Positions 1 through 10,175 of a DNA stretch of 64,000 nt are shown here, piece after piece. Each line of letters starts with the position of its first letter. Positions within the stretch are counted from its first letter, which is position 1. The stretch comes from Alistipes sp. (lineage in GTDB: Bacteria > Bacteroidota > Bacteroidia > Bacteroidales > Rikenellaceae). Location: the NCBI GenBank assembly GCA_017621455.1, contig JAGATC010000016.1:62001-126000 (forward strand), read 5' to 3'. Under the pieces are notes generated by a model, which had not been told where the DNA came from, made no database searches, and worked only from the letters and a program-made list of their open reading frames with translations. The translations under genes and the position numbers were made by a program.

Positions 1-145
1 CCCCGAGTCGCGCATCTTGCGCCAGGTGACCGTGGAGAACGCTGCCGAGGCCGACCGCATATTCTCAATGCTTATGGGCGACGAGGTGCCCCCACGTCGT
101 GAGTTTATTGAGAAGAACGCACACTACGCGAACATCGACGCATAA
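1..145 (+). CDS. gyrB: DNA gyrase subunit B, C-terminal fragment
   Basis: The window opens inside this gene; only the last 47 codons are present, ending in TAA at 143-145. The fragment contains [14 protein letters not shown] and ends A-N-I-D-A, the conserved tail of GyrB (end of the TOPRIM/C-terminal region that contacts GyrA). A separate ParE-type subunit lies at 47531-49396, so this is more likely the gyrase than the topoisomerase IV subunit. The domains that would prove this are outside the window. Confidence 0.85.
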   Translation, partial: PESRILRQVTVENAAEADRIFSMLMGDEVPPRREFIEKNAHYANIDA

Positions 146-157
146 CAATTGATAACT

Positions 158-188
158 AAGGGGTTGCGCTAAAGTGTGACCCCTTTTT
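158..188 (+). terminator. Possible intrinsic terminator after gyrB
   Basis: AAGGGGT (158-164) can pair with ACCCCTT (179-185) across a 14-base loop and is followed by a short T run (to 188). It lies 12 bases after the gyrB stop and before udk. The stem is short and the loop long, so it is only moderately convincing. Confidence 0.45.
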
Positions 189-204
189 CTAAATAGCTAC
201 AACC

Positions 205-819
205 ATGAATGTTACCGTTATAGGCGTTGCTGGCGGCACTGGCTCGGGTAAGTCTACCCTTGTTAAGCGTCTGCAGGAGGCCTTTATTAATGACGATGTG
301 GCTACGCTATGCCACGACTTCTACTATAAGGCGCACCCCGAGCTTACGTACGAGGAGCGCACCAAGCTCAACTACGACCACCCCGCGGCCTTCGACACCG
401 ATATGCTTGTGGAGCATATCCGCACGCTGAAGTCGAACGTGCCCATCGAACACCCTGTCTACTCGTTCGTGGACCACAACCGCACCGATGAACGCGTCGT
501 GGTCAAGCCCTCGAAGGTAATCATTGTCGACGGCATCCTTATCTTTGAGAATAAGGAGCTGAGAGAGCTTATGGACATCAAGGTCTTCGTTGATACCGAT
601 GCCGACATACGCCTTGCCCGCCGCATCTTGAGGGATGTATGCGAGCGTGGCCGCACCATGCAGTCGGTCATCGACCAGTACACCACCACGGTGAAACCCA
701 TGCACGAGGAGTTTGTTGAGCCCTCGAAGAAGTATGCCGACGTCATCATCCCCGAGGGTGGCTTCAACTCGGTTGCCGTGGGCATACTTATTGAGAACAT
801 CCGCTCACTGATAAAGTAG
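205..819 (+). CDS. udk: Uridine kinase
   Basis: A 204-residue cytosolic kinase of the PRK/uridine kinase family. It phosphorylates uridine and cytidine to UMP and CMP in pyrimidine salvage. The P-loop G-V-A-G-G-T-G-S-G-K-S spans residues 7-17. A Walker B-like strand, V-I-I-V-D-G-I-L, occurs near residue 107, and the Arg-rich lid region (R-L-A-R-R-I-L-R-D) near residue 138. The length matches bacterial Udk (about 205-215). The ATG lies 60 bases after gyrB and behind a possible terminator, so it may have its own promoter. Nothing unusual is seen. Confidence 0.93.
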   Translation: MNVTVIGVAGGTGSGKSTLVKRLQEAFINDDVATLCHDFYYKAHPELTYEERTKLNYDHPAAFDTDMLVEHIRTLKSNVPIEHPVYSFVDHNRTDERVVVKPSKVIIVDGILIFENKELRELMDIKVFVDTDADIRLARRILRDVCERGRTMQSVIDQYTTTVKPMHEEFVEPSKKYADVIIPEGGFNSVAVGILIENIRSLIK

Positions 820-870
820 AGGGGTGAGATTAATGAGAAAATAGTAATTATTCTTCGTTGTTGCGGAGTT

Positions 871-918
871 GCTGTCACTGTTGTCACAGGGTGTGGTGGC
901 GTGTGACAAGTGTGACAA
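871..918. repeat. Inverted repeat, left copy flanking uvrB
   Basis: A block of TGTCAC/GTGACA words just upstream of uvrB. Its reverse complement recurs just after uvrB (about 3034-3080): both arms share CTGTTGTCACAGGG-like and GTGTGACAAG-like segments in the same relative order, with a less conserved GT-rich middle. Each arm also contains small internal palindromes. The function is unknown. Confidence 0.6.
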
Positions 919-930
919 ATTCATTGATTC

Positions 931-3018
<2,088 letters not shown>

Positions 3019-3033
3019 CACATTTCACATCTG

Positions 3034-3080
3034 TCTCACCTTGTCACACTATCCCCACCCCTGTGACAACAGTGACAACT
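3034..3080. repeat. Inverted repeat, right copy flanking uvrB
   Basis: Reverse-complement partner of 871-918, starting about 15 bases after the uvrB stop. It contains CTTGTCACAC, a C-rich middle and CCTGTGACAACAGTGACAAC. With the left copy it brackets uvrB exactly. Confidence 0.6.
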
Positions 3081-3135
3081 GCACGCGCAAGCGTCTTAAC
3101 AATAACCTCGTCATCGCAAAGAATTGCATCTGCTT

Positions 3136-3267
3136 GTGGGTACTAAAAAAGAGACCTCGGAACTTGCCCGCGCCATGCGCGACGAGGGCAAGAGTTATCG
3201 CCAGATTGCCGAAGAGTTGGGGTACAAGAGTGTAGCAAGTGTACACACACTCTTAAACAAAGAATAA
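3136..3267 (+). pseudogene. Helix-turn-helix mini-ORF or remnant (copy 1)
   Basis: A 43-codon frame (GTG start possible, no Shine-Dalgarno seen) encoding a compact helix-turn-helix: E-L-A-R-A-M-R-D-E-G-K-S-Y-R-Q-I-A-E-E-L-G-Y, then K-S-V-A-S-V-H-T-L-L. This resembles the HTH of resolvase or sigma region 4 type proteins. A paralogous stretch lies at 31314-31451 with the same C-terminal layout (ELARAMREEGKTLQQIADEL, then SSVYTLLQDE). Both stop just before a palindrome and a PPPRGYIPEWVFERSR block. The lack of a good start and of a longer domain suggests a remnant of a larger DNA-binding gene, but a real mini-protein is possible. Confidence 0.45.
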
Positions 3268-3272
3268 TGTTT

Positions 3273-3315
3273 GGTGTTCGTTCGTTCGTTTTTCCTATGA
3301 AAACGAACGAACACC
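3273..3315. repeat. Variable-stem palindrome, copy 1 (CCTATG loop)
   Basis: The left arm GGTGTTCGTTCG plus extra TTCG and T-run pairs with AAAACGAACGAACACC across the loop CCTATG. The same architecture with quite different stem sequence occurs at 15720-15766 and 31456-31492. All three sit immediately before the PPPRGYIPEWVFERSR block. Confidence 0.75.
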
Positions 3316-3419
3316 GAAAACCACCACCTCCGCGGGGTTATATTCCCGAGTGGGTCTTTGAGCGGAGTCGCAATATGCCCATGCTCTCTCTTTGTCATCC
3401 TGAGCGTAGCGTAGCGTAG
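3297..3419 (+). other. Small frame with PPPRGYIPEWVFERSR block (copy 1)
   Basis: A 40-codon frame starting at an ATG in the palindrome loop and ending TAG at 3417-3419. Codons at 3324-3371 read PPPRGYIPEWVFERSR. The same 16 codons recur at 15770-15817 and 31514-31561, and all five base differences I can see among the three copies are synonymous third-position changes. That is strong evidence that the block was, or is, translated. The rest of the frame runs into a GTCATCCTGAGCG repeat, so the present 3' end is probably not original. I do not recognise the peptide. Confidence 0.5.
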
Positions 3420-3480
3420 TCGAAGGATCTGCCGAGAGCAAAGAGCAGAGATACTATTTCTTCACTTCGTTCAGAATGAC
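3394..3480. repeat. GTCATCCTGAGCG dispersed repeat, copy 1
   Basis: Starts GTCATCCTGAGCG, contains a GTCGAAGGATCTGCCGAGAGCAAAGAG-type core (split here by small repeats of GTAGC), and ends TTCGTTCAGAATGAC. The ends form an imperfect inverted repeat (GTCATCCTGA / TCAGAATGAC). Near-identical copies lie at 31646-31746 and 61433-61528, with related ones at 22935-23036 and 50541-50575. This resembles short non-coding repeats common in Bacteroidetes. Confidence 0.7.
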
Positions 3481-3568
3481 AGAGAGAGAGGTCAGAGACA
3501 ACGCGGAAAACGCACTCCGCCCTCTCTGAAAACTCCCTGAACCCTCTCTGAGCTCTCCTCGCGACCAT

Positions 3569-3699
3569 AATTTCTTGTTGGAAGTTGTGAGATGTGGTGC
3601 ATTATAAAAGAGACTGCCACGGGATAGTACACTGAGGTACAGCCCGTGGTAGTCTACTTTTAATAATGTGCCGCAGATTGCAGCTTATCACAAGAAATT
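3569..3699 (+). repeat. Stop-codon-proximal hairpin element 1 (type alpha)
   Basis: About 131 bp, left end AATTTCTTG, right end CTTATCACAAGAAATT. The two halves fold on each other almost completely, with the central hairpin CCACGGGATAGTAC / GTACAGCCCGTGG. The last bases supply the stop codon (TTA at 3698-3700) of the minus-strand gene to the right. It is nearly identical to the copies at 6228-6358 and 27619-27749. CGACC precedes the left end, as in many copies. 'Type' names refer to my own grouping of the outer arms. Confidence 0.85.
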
Positions 3700-5752
3700 A
3701 CCATGGACGGCCTCCGCCACCACCTCCGCCACCAGGTCCTCCGCCTACCGAGCCTATGGTGGTGACAACACTTGAGGGCGTGAATGTGGTGAGAGAGCTA
3801 CCAGAGGACCATGTGCCCGACTGATACCATCCCTGCCATGTGTCCGTATAGTTAGTAAGTGTGCCAGAGCCTGAGAATGAATAGGTTGAGCCCTTAACAA
3901 TCTCGGGAGAGGTGATAAATAACGTAGCACTCGATATGGTGCGAGGGAACTCGAAGGTGACAATGGGCTGGGCAGAGGCATCGAGTAGAGCTATCATCTT
4001 ACCCTGGGTACATGAGACACCTCCGTATGCTACAGAACACTGTGTGCTCGAGGTGGATGGCGTCGACTGCAGCGAGGCACCATAGCCTATAGCCACACCG
4101 CCATATACCTTGAAATTGTTTGAGTTATCAATGTCTATGCCCGCCTCGGGAGCGTTGCCACCAACACCTATGACAAGGCCTCCGTTTATCGTCATCGTGC
4201 CGTTGGAGTCTATGCCGTCGTTGTTCGAGGCGTATGCGTAGAGACGGCCGTCGTTCATGGTGATTGCCTTGGCGGCATTTACACCATCGTCGTAGGCCTC
4301 GCATATCACCTCACCACCATTTATGGTTATCGAAGCCTTGCTCTCCATGCCCTCGGAGCCCTCGCTCTTACCCGTGACATTAACACGCGTAAGGCCACCG
4401 CTGATTACGATGTCGCCATCCGCCTTGATGCCTTTAGGTGAGGATGTTAGCGATGAGGAGTAGGTGTAGCGGGCACCCGATGTTGCCACCGTCGTAGAGC
4501 CGCCGTTTATTACTATGCTGCCATCGGCGTTGAGACCCTTGCCTCCCTTACCACTCGACGTGAGGGTAAGGTTACCGCCATTTATCGTGATGTCGTAGTC
4601 GCTCTTTATTGCCGCTGCTGATGATGTGTCCGCCTCGGTGGTGTCGTAATAGGCATCGCCCGATGTGGTAATCTCCACCGTGCCACCATCCACCACGACG
4701 TCCATGTCGCACTTTATGCCCTTGCCCGCTGTCGACGCCACCGTTGCCACGATGGCACCTCCTGCGATGTGAACACCTGTGCCATCGTCACTATCACCCT
4801 TGACGTGTATGGCGTTCTTAGCCGCCTCGGTAACCGCCACAGTGACACCAGGACGCTGATAGAAGCAACCGTCGGTGACTATGGCATGCTTCTGCTTACC
4901 CGCAACCACGAGCACTCCATCGCCGCTAAGTATGATGTTGCCCTCAGCAAAAAATGCTCCCTTGCGATCCTCATTCACAGCACCTGGCATGGTGTATATA
5001 TCATCCTGATACTCAGCGCAGTCAGCCAGTCTATTTGTGGTACCCGAGTAAAGGTCTACGTATATGCGCTTCTTCGACTGTGAGTTGATGGCAGGGCCTC
5101 GTTGCGAGGTGAGGTCTACGCCATATAGCGACAGCTTAAATTTGTTGTCGCTGTAGAGCTTAAGGCTGCCGTCGGAGCTCTCACCAAGCAGTATGACCTC
5201 CACGCCACTAACACCGTTTGTAGCCATGTCTAACGCCACATGCGCGCCATATATGTAGCTCTTAATCTGACTATTAGTGCTCACCACGGTTGCCGTAGTG
5301 CCACTGTATGTCACCACCACAAGGTTAGGGAAGCTGTTTAGCTCATGGTAGAAGTCAGCATTGGTGCCCACACTGTCGTCGGCTCCATCCATAGCCTTGG
5401 TGCCACCCCACGCCTCCACGCCGTAGTATGGCTCAGGACGCTCTCCCGCCTCTGGCTCCTTAGGCACCTCTGGGGTGTCGGGGTCCTCTGGAGTGTCGGG
5501 CACCTCTGGGGTGTCGGGGTCCTCTGGAGTGTCGGGCACCTCTGGGGTGTCGGGGTCCTCTGGGGTGTCAGGGTCCTCTGGGGTGTCGGGAGTCTCCGTT
5601 TCGTCGGGAGTCTGATTACCACTATTGTCGTCGGGGAGTACGACGTCGTCGACGTCGTCATTTGGTGTTAGCTCCACCTCGGGTGCGCATGCCACAGCCA
5701 CAGCAAAGGGGATAAGCATTAGCCATGTTTTGAGTGTTGTTGAGAGCTTCAT
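3698..5752 (-). CDS. Lipoprotein with Cthe_2159-type carbohydrate-binding beta-helix
   Basis: 684 residues. An N-terminal signal with lipobox A-V-A-C predicts lipidation at Cys22, so it is probably an outer-membrane surface lipoprotein. Residues about 45-100 are a low-complexity Pro/Asp/Thr/Glu linker built of T-P-E-D-P-D and T-P-E-V-P-D units. From about residue 115 there are repeated strands such as I-T-I-N-G-G, I-V-I-N-G-G, I-V-I-S-G-G and M-T-I-N-G-G. These are the hallmark of the Cthe_2159 carbohydrate-binding family, a right-handed beta-helix reported to bind acidic polysaccharide. The C-terminus is a poly-Gly run ending G-R-P-W. The stop codon lies inside a hairpin element. The ligand is not inferable. 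Confidence 0.8.
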   Translation of the reverse strand: MKLSTTLKTWLMLIPFAVAVACAPEVELTPNDDVDDVVLPDDNSGNQTPDETETPDTPEDPDTPEDPDTPEVPDTPEDPDTPEVPDTPEDPDTPEVPKEPEAGERPEPYYGVEAWGGTKAMDGADDSVGTNADFYHELNSFPNLVVVTYSGTTATVVSTNSQIKSYIYGAHVALDMATNGVSGVEVILLGESSDGSLKLYSDNKFKLSLYGVDLTSQRGPAINSQSKKRIYVDLYSGTTNRLADCAEYQDDIYTMPGAVNEDRKGAFFAEGNIILSGDGVLVVAGKQKHAIVTDGCFYQRPGVTVAVTEAAKNAIHVKGDSDDGTGVHIAGGAIVATVASTAGKGIKCDMDVVVDGGTVEITTSGDAYYDTTEADTSSAAAIKSDYDITINGGNLTLTSSGKGGKGLNADGSIVINGGSTTVATSGARYTYSSSLTSSPKGIKADGDIVISGGLTRVNVTGKSEGSEGMESKASITINGGEVICEAYDDGVNAAKAITMNDGRLYAYASNNDGIDSNGTMTINGGLVIGVGGNAPEAGIDIDNSNNFKVYGGVAIGYGASLQSTPSTSSTQCSVAYGGVSCTQGKMIALLDASAQPIVTFEFPRTISSATLFITSPEIVKGSTYSFSGSGTLTNYTDTWQGWYQSGTWSSGSSLTTFTPSSVVTTIGSVGGGPGGGGGGGGRPW
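5467..5590 (-). repeat. In-frame tandem repeat encoding the linker
   Basis: DNA-level tandem units of 15-18 bp (CTCTGGGGTGTCGGG and CTCTGGAGTGTCGGG variants on the + strand) encode the T-P-E-D/V-P-D spacer of the lipoprotein at 3698-5752. Unit number probably varies by slippage. It is coding sequence, not a separate element. Confidence 0.8.
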
Positions 5753-5778
5753 ATTGGAAAACCGTTAATCGTTTACCG

Positions 5779-5786
5779 CAAAGATA
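5779..5786 (-). promoter_or_regulatory. Bacteroidetes -7 box for the lipoprotein gene
   Basis: On the minus strand this reads TATCTTTG, a perfect TAnnTTTG -7 element, about 27 bases before the ATG at 5752. No clear TTTG at -33 is visible. Confidence 0.5.
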
Positions 5787-5910
5787 TGCAATATTTTAGA
5801 ATATATACACACGATTATGCAAAAAAATAAGAAAAAAGAGTAAAGAGAGTGCACGACCGACATTTTCCTTAAACTTCCTAATCACTACCGCGATTACCCA
5901 CCACAACCTT

Positions 5911-6038
5911 AATTTCTTGTTAGAAGGGGTATAATTTGGCGCCGATAAAGAGAAAGAGCGGATGGGACATACTTTGGCGTATTTCCCATTCGCTCTTTGG
6001 ATTGAGGCGTCGAAGGATGCCCCTTATCATAAGAAATT
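5911..6038 (+). repeat. Hairpin element 2 (type gamma)
   Basis: Left end AATTTCTTGTTAGAAGGGG, right end GCCCCTTATCATAAGAAATT. The inner hairpin is AAAGAGCGGATGGGACATAC / GTATTTCCCATTCGCTCTTT. It differs by only a few bases from the copy at 61641-61767, 56 kb away. First of a head-to-tail array of four; its last AATT is shared with the next unit. Confidence 0.85.
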
Positions 6039-6101
6039 TCTTGTCAGAAGTCGTGAGATGTGGTGCTAAATGAAAGAGACTGCCGTTAGCACCACGACCT
6101 T
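6035..6101 (+). repeat. Hairpin element 3 (short/partial)
   Basis: Begins like a type alpha element (AATTTCTTGTCAGAAGTCG). After GTGGTGCTAA it closes early on TTAGCACCAC, giving a 67-bp unit without the central GTAC hairpin and without the usual right end. It is followed by CGACCTT and then the next element. Confidence 0.6.
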
Positions 6102-6232
6102 AATTTCTTGTCAGAAGGGGTTAGGCTTGGTCTATCGCAAAAGAAGATCCCCACGGGATAGTACAAATAGTACAGCCCGTGGGGTCTTACTTTTGGGATG
6201 GGCCGAGAATGACCCCTTATCACAATAAATTT
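6102..6232 (+). repeat. Hairpin element 4 (type beta)
   Basis: Left end AATTTCTTGTCAGAAGGGG, inner hairpin GATCCCCACGGGATAGTAC / GTACAGCCCGTGGGGTC, right end ATGACCCCTTATCACAATAAATT. By eye, all five transition-type differences between the arms are U-G compatible on the + strand. The outer arms match the element at 31826-31954 while the inner stem differs. Confidence 0.85.
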
Positions 6233-6358
6233 CTTGTTAGAAGTCGTGAGATGTGATGCATTATAAAAGAGACTGCCACGGGATAGTACACTGAGGTACA
6301 GCCCGTGGTAGTCTACTTTTAATAATGTGCCGCAGATTGCGGCTTATCACAAGAAATT
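6228..6358 (+). repeat. Hairpin element 5 (type alpha)
   Basis: A near-copy of 3569-3699. It shares the AATTT junction with the preceding element, and its right end contains the TAA stop (TTA at 6357-6359) of the malQ-type gene. Confidence 0.85.
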
Positions 6359-8810
6359 ACCTGCCGGATTCAGCTATCTTATGCGTAATCATATCATTAA
6401 GCTCATCAGCCTTGAGTAGCTCCTCGAGAGTGAGGTGCATGCGGTAGCGCCAGTAGTGGCGTGAGTTGGCAGGCACGTTGATACGCTCGTCGTTGGGGTT
6501 CTCGCGGCGGAGGTTGCCATCCATAGCAAGCCAGTCCTGAAGAGGAAGCACGGTGAGCATCGCGGGCGACTTGAGGTGCATAGATACCACCTGCTCGCAG
6601 ATCCATGGCTCACAGTAGTAGGGAGCATCGCCCCATGCGCCAAGCACCTGATTGTAGAAGCGCTGGGTGACGCCACGGTCCTCCTCCCACCATGCACGCA
6701 AGGGGTTCATATCGTGGGTGCCAGTGGTGCAGATTGAGAGGTATGGGTAGTCGTATGTTGAGCCGAACTCCACCTTAGGGTCTTTAGGCATGCGCTGAAT
6801 CTCGAGCGACAGAATCTGCTCGCCCGCCATCACTGAGGGCACGCAGTCGGGAATCATGCCGAGATCCTCACCGCATACGAGCATGCCTGTAGTCTCGGTA
6901 AGTGGTGGTAGCTTCTTGAGTGCCTCCCACTTCCAGAAGTCGTTGTGGCGACGATAGAAGAAGTCGTCGTAGAGGCGATTGTATGCCTCCTTCTGGTCGT
7001 CGGCAAGCCAGCGGTAGCAGTCGGTAGAGTGTGCCGAGATGCGTGGGTGGAACTTACCGAGCTGCAACTTATCCTCAACGAAGAGGACGTTGTCGGTCTC
7101 GGCGATATTGCCCGTATGCCAAGGTTCGAAGTTGAAGCCGTAGCTACGAATCTCGTCCACAGAGTATGGCAGTGCGGGGTTGAAGCGACCCAAGAGGGCA
7201 TTTACGGCATTTAGCGGAATCTCCCAGATGCGGAAGAAGCCCAAGATGTGGTCGATGCGGTATGCGTCGAAGTACTCGGCCATCTTCACGAAGCGCGCCT
7301 TCCACCAAGCGTAGCCATCCTCGGCCATCTTAGCCCAGTTGTATGTGGGGAAGCCCCAGTTCTGACCCATAACGGAGAAGTCATCGGGTGGAGCACCCGC
7401 CGACGAGTCCATGTTGAAGAGCTCGGGGTACACCCATGCGTCGACGCTGGTGCGCGAGATACCGATGGGGATATCGCCCTTGAGCACCACGCCCATAGAG
7501 TGTGCATAGTCGCGCACCTCGCGGAGCTGCTTCGATAGGTGGTACTGCACGAAGTAGTGGTATGCCACAGCCTCGGGGTTCTCCTTCTCGTACTTCGCAG
7601 CCTTAGCCTTGGTGTACTTAGCCATAGCGCCCCACTGGCTGAAGTCGGGCGTAGCGTGCTTATCGCGTAGCGCACAGAAGATAGCGTAGGGACGCAACCA
7701 CTCCTCGTTAGCCGCGAGGAACGACTTGAACTCCTTCGATGCGAGGGTCTTCTTGCCATCCTGGGCGTAGATGAGGTGTAGATACTCGTTCTTGGCGTCG
7801 TTAACACGCTCGTAGTCGACCATAGGCAGTGCGTTAAGCTCCTTGCCGAGGGCCTCGAAGCGCGCCATAGCCTCCTTATCCTTAAGCACGCCTACATGCT
7901 CAAGGTGCAGGAACTGTGGGTGTAGCGCAAAGGTAGAGTTGGCATTGTAGGGATACGAGTCCTGCCATGTGCCCGTCATTGTGGTGTCGTTGATGGGGAG
8001 AATCTGTATGATAGACTGTCCTGTGGCTGCTGCCCAGTCCACCATGAGACGTATGTCGTTGAACTCACCCACACCGAAGCTCGACTCCGAGCGGAGTGAG
8101 AATACGGGGATGGCAACACCTGCACCACGCCATGGCGCAAGGTCGAAGTGGGGACGTAGACCCTCAACAACCAACGCCTCACCCTCAGTAAGCGCAAGGT
8201 CGAAGTAGTAGTTCTCGCCAGCCTGCCATGCTACAACGTCGCCAGAGGCTGTGTCTACGATGACAAACTTGTAGGCAAAGGGAGCCTTAGGAGCCTTCAG
8301 GCGGGCACTCCAGATGGGTGCCTCAGCATCGTTCATAACGACACCCTTAGCTACATCCCAGTTACCCAGCGCCTTACCCTCGCCAACCATTACCACGTGC
8401 TGCGTAGAGCGCACCGTAGCTATGTCGGCACGGAACGTCACATAGCCCTCAGCTACGGGCTGTAGCTTCTTAGCCTTAGGGCGACGGAATACGCCATCGG
8501 TGAACATAGATGAGTGGAACGAGCGGTCGCTTGGCATGTCGTGCCAACGGTCAGCCACACGCAGCGTAGCCACCTTCTTATCGAGGCTCAGGTGGTGCTT
8601 CGCGCCCCACTCCTTGCGTATAACACTCTCGCCATAGCGCACCTCGTAGCGGTAGGTAAGCTCCGAAGCAGCTGCAAGCTTCAACGATGCCTCCCAACGA
8701 CCATTACCCACATACTGCATGGGGTAGGCCTTCTCCTTAGCGGCATCCACAACAACGTATAGCTCCTCGCCATACGCCGTCATATACTCCAATCTTAAAT
8801 TCAGTATCAT
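6357..8810 (-). CDS. malQ: 4-alpha-glucanotransferase with N-terminal starch-binding domains
   Basis: 817 residues. The first ~225 form two CBM20-like beta-sandwich modules (L-G-N-W-D at about 150 is characteristic), followed by a GH77 catalytic domain. Visible catalytic landmarks are F-R-I-W-E-I-P next to Y-R-I-D-H (nucleophile Asp), C-G-E-D-L-G (acid/base Glu) and T-G-T-H-D-M. The enzyme transfers glucan segments between maltooligosaccharides during glycogen/starch use in the cytosol. The CBM20-GH77 form is the usual one in Bacteroidetes and plants (DPE2-like). No signal peptide. The stop codon lies in a hairpin element. Confidence 0.93.
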   Translation of the reverse strand: MILNLRLEYMTAYGEELYVVVDAAKEKAYPMQYVGNGRWEASLKLAAASELTYRYEVRYGESVIRKEWGAKHHLSLDKKVATLRVADRWHDMPSDRSFHSSMFTDGVFRRPKAKKLQPVAEGYVTFRADIATVRSTQHVVMVGEGKALGNWDVAKGVVMNDAEAPIWSARLKAPKAPFAYKFVIVDTASGDVVAWQAGENYYFDLALTEGEALVVEGLRPHFDLAPWRGAGVAIPVFSLRSESSFGVGEFNDIRLMVDWAAATGQSIIQILPINDTTMTGTWQDSYPYNANSTFALHPQFLHLEHVGVLKDKEAMARFEALGKELNALPMVDYERVNDAKNEYLHLIYAQDGKKTLASKEFKSFLAANEEWLRPYAIFCALRDKHATPDFSQWGAMAKYTKAKAAKYEKENPEAVAYHYFVQYHLSKQLREVRDYAHSMGVVLKGDIPIGISRTSVDAWVYPELFNMDSSAGAPPDDFSVMGQNWGFPTYNWAKMAEDGYAWWKARFVKMAEYFDAYRIDHILGFFRIWEIPLNAVNALLGRFNPALPYSVDEIRSYGFNFEPWHTGNIAETDNVLFVEDKLQLGKFHPRISAHSTDCYRWLADDQKEAYNRLYDDFFYRRHNDFWKWEALKKLPPLTETTGMLVCGEDLGMIPDCVPSVMAGEQILSLEIQRMPKDPKVEFGSTYDYPYLSICTTGTHDMNPLRAWWEEDRGVTQRFYNQVLGAWGDAPYYCEPWICEQVVSMHLKSPAMLTVLPLQDWLAMDGNLRRENPNDERINVPANSRHYWRYRMHLTLEELLKADELNDMITHKIAESGR

Positions 8811-8849
8811 ACCTATATTTATTACTTTTAAAATAGTTATCAGTGTTGT

Positions 8850-9446
8850 CTATAGTAGCATTGCACGTAGCTCCTCACAGCTCGCCTTGGGGTCGCGTGC
8901 ATCGAAATGATAGCCCTGCCAGCCCTCAGCAATAGCCGCCTCGATGTTGGCCTTACGGTCGTCGATAAAGAGCGTCTCCGCGGGATTTAGGCCGTAGCGA
9001 GAGATAAGCGTGCGATATATCTCCGCATCGGGCTTGATGATATGCTCCTCGCACGACACCACCTCGCCATCGAAGTTGGCATATACCTCCTGCTTGCGCA
9101 GAAACTCGATAAACTCCTTCGACATATTCGAGAGCACATAGAGGCGGTAGCCCGAGGCCTTGAGCGCCTCGATGAGTGCCTTCGTTGTAGGGAGCTGCTC
9201 CTGCGTGAGAATAGAGCGCTCGAGGTTCTTTCGAGCGAGCTCCACATCGCAGCTATTGTAGGCAGCGAGAGCCAAGATTACCTCCTCGTATGATACCACA
9301 CCGCGGTCATACTCCTCCCAAAATTCGGGCATTTTAGGAAGCAGTATATACGAGAAGAACTTTATAAATTCTGGTTCGAACTTTCTGGGGTCGCGTGCGA
9401 ACACCACGCCACCGAGATCGAAGACTACGTTCTTAATTTTTTCCAT
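8850..9446 (-). CDS. HAD-superfamily hydrolase (subfamily IA)
   Basis: 198 residues from the ATG at 9446; an upstream in-frame TTG (9467) is less likely because the ATG peptide MEKIKNVVFDLGG matches family N-termini. HAD motif I is F-D-L-G-G-V-V-F, motif II is L-S-N-M-S, motif III Lys is in I-I-K-P-D, and motif IV is F-I-D-D-R. The D-L-G-G form of motif I is typical of the YihX-like group of sugar-phosphate/FMN phosphatases. The substrate cannot be inferred. It lies 39 bases upstream of malQ in the same direction, so co-transcription is plausible. Confidence 0.8.
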   Translation of the reverse strand: MEKIKNVVFDLGGVVFARDPRKFEPEFIKFFSYILLPKMPEFWEEYDRGVVSYEEVILALAAYNSCDVELARKNLERSILTQEQLPTTKALIEALKASGYRLYVLSNMSKEFIEFLRKQEVYANFDGEVVSCEEHIIKPDAEIYRTLISRYGLNPAETLFIDDRKANIEAAIAEGWQGYHFDARDPKASCEELRAMLL

Positions 9447-9677
9447 CGTCACATTTACATTGACCAACTTACAAAAGTACTAATTTTAGCTGAAAGATGC
9501 AACGATAGAGCACCACTTTTTTACATATAGTACGAGTTGGCCCAACCGAGACGAGCGCAGCAGATTGGCTAAAAACAGCATCTGCCACCAACAATAAAGG
9601 CCGCTTTGCCAAAACCACCATTCGACAAAACGACCAAAATGAATTTCATGCCCACAGCAGAGAGTTCGACCAATGGG

Positions 9678-10115
9678 CTATATGGATGTGTAGCTCTCGA
9701 ACGAGTGATCGGAGTAGAGGACTATCACACGCTCAATCCTCTTTCCGGAAGAAGTGGGCAACGAGAAACTTTGCGTGCTATCATTTTTTTGTTGCGACAA
9801 ACTCTCTGAGGATTCGATATTTTCCGACTCATCGAAATGTAGCACTGGCTCATGAGGCGTCGGTTCGCTGCCAGTGGTAGGTGTAGGGGAGAGCTGCGCC
9901 TGCTCCTCGCGAAAGATCTGCTCGCTACCAAGGAGTAGCCAGTCGGGATTAATATCGGGAAATGCCTTAAGGATTTTCACTACAAAATCGTAGCTCGGCT
10001 TGTTGCGTCCCGACATAATATGAGATATGCTCGAAGGCTGTACATCGAGTAGGCGAGCAAATGTTGTTGCTGTAAGAGACTTGTTTTTTAGCAAAAACTC
10101 CAATTTTTCCTTCAT
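9678..10115 (-). CDS. XRE-family helix-turn-helix regulator
   Basis: 145 residues. Residues about 3-62 form an XRE/Cro HTH: L-T-A-T-T-F-A-R-L-L-D-V-Q-P-S-S-I-S-H-I is the recognition region, followed by N-P-D-W-L-L-L-G, a signature of Bacteroidetes XRE proteins. A Ser/Thr/Pro/Glu-rich linker follows. The C-terminus R-I-E-R-V-I-V-L-Y-S-D is a short beta-strand tail common in this group. It is monocistronic and starts close to a promoter overlapped by a palindrome (10149-10175), consistent with autoregulation. Targets are unknown. Confidence 0.8.
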   Translation of the reverse strand: MKEKLEFLLKNKSLTATTFARLLDVQPSSISHIMSGRNKPSYDFVVKILKAFPDINPDWLLLGSEQIFREEQAQLSPTPTTGSEPTPHEPVLHFDESENIESSESLSQQKNDSTQSFSLPTSSGKRIERVIVLYSDHSFESYTSI

Positions 10116-10130
10116 AATCCGTATTTTTTA

Positions 10131-10175
10131 CAAAGGTATAAATTTTATTTTTGTAAAACAAATTTTATTACAAAA
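10131..10175 (-). promoter_or_regulatory. Promoter and operator-like palindrome of the XRE gene
   Basis: On the minus strand TTTG (10159-10162), 20 bases, then TACCTTTG (10131-10138) form a full Bacteroidetes promoter just upstream of the ATG at 10115. TTTTGTAA (10149-10156) and TTACAAAA (10168-10175) are an inverted repeat overlapping the -33 side. This is a plausible operator, though protein binding is inferred. Confidence 0.6.

Noticed and set aside
5345..5671. Open frames opposite the lipoprotein linker (Val/Leu/Trp- or Pro/Thr-rich)
   Set aside because: They are produced by the in-frame tandem repeat read in other frames; only the minus-strand lipoprotein frame has a signal peptide and domain.
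5911..6358. CRISPR array
   Set aside because: Units are ~130 bp, each is itself a full hairpin, there are no short spacers, and no cas genes are near.
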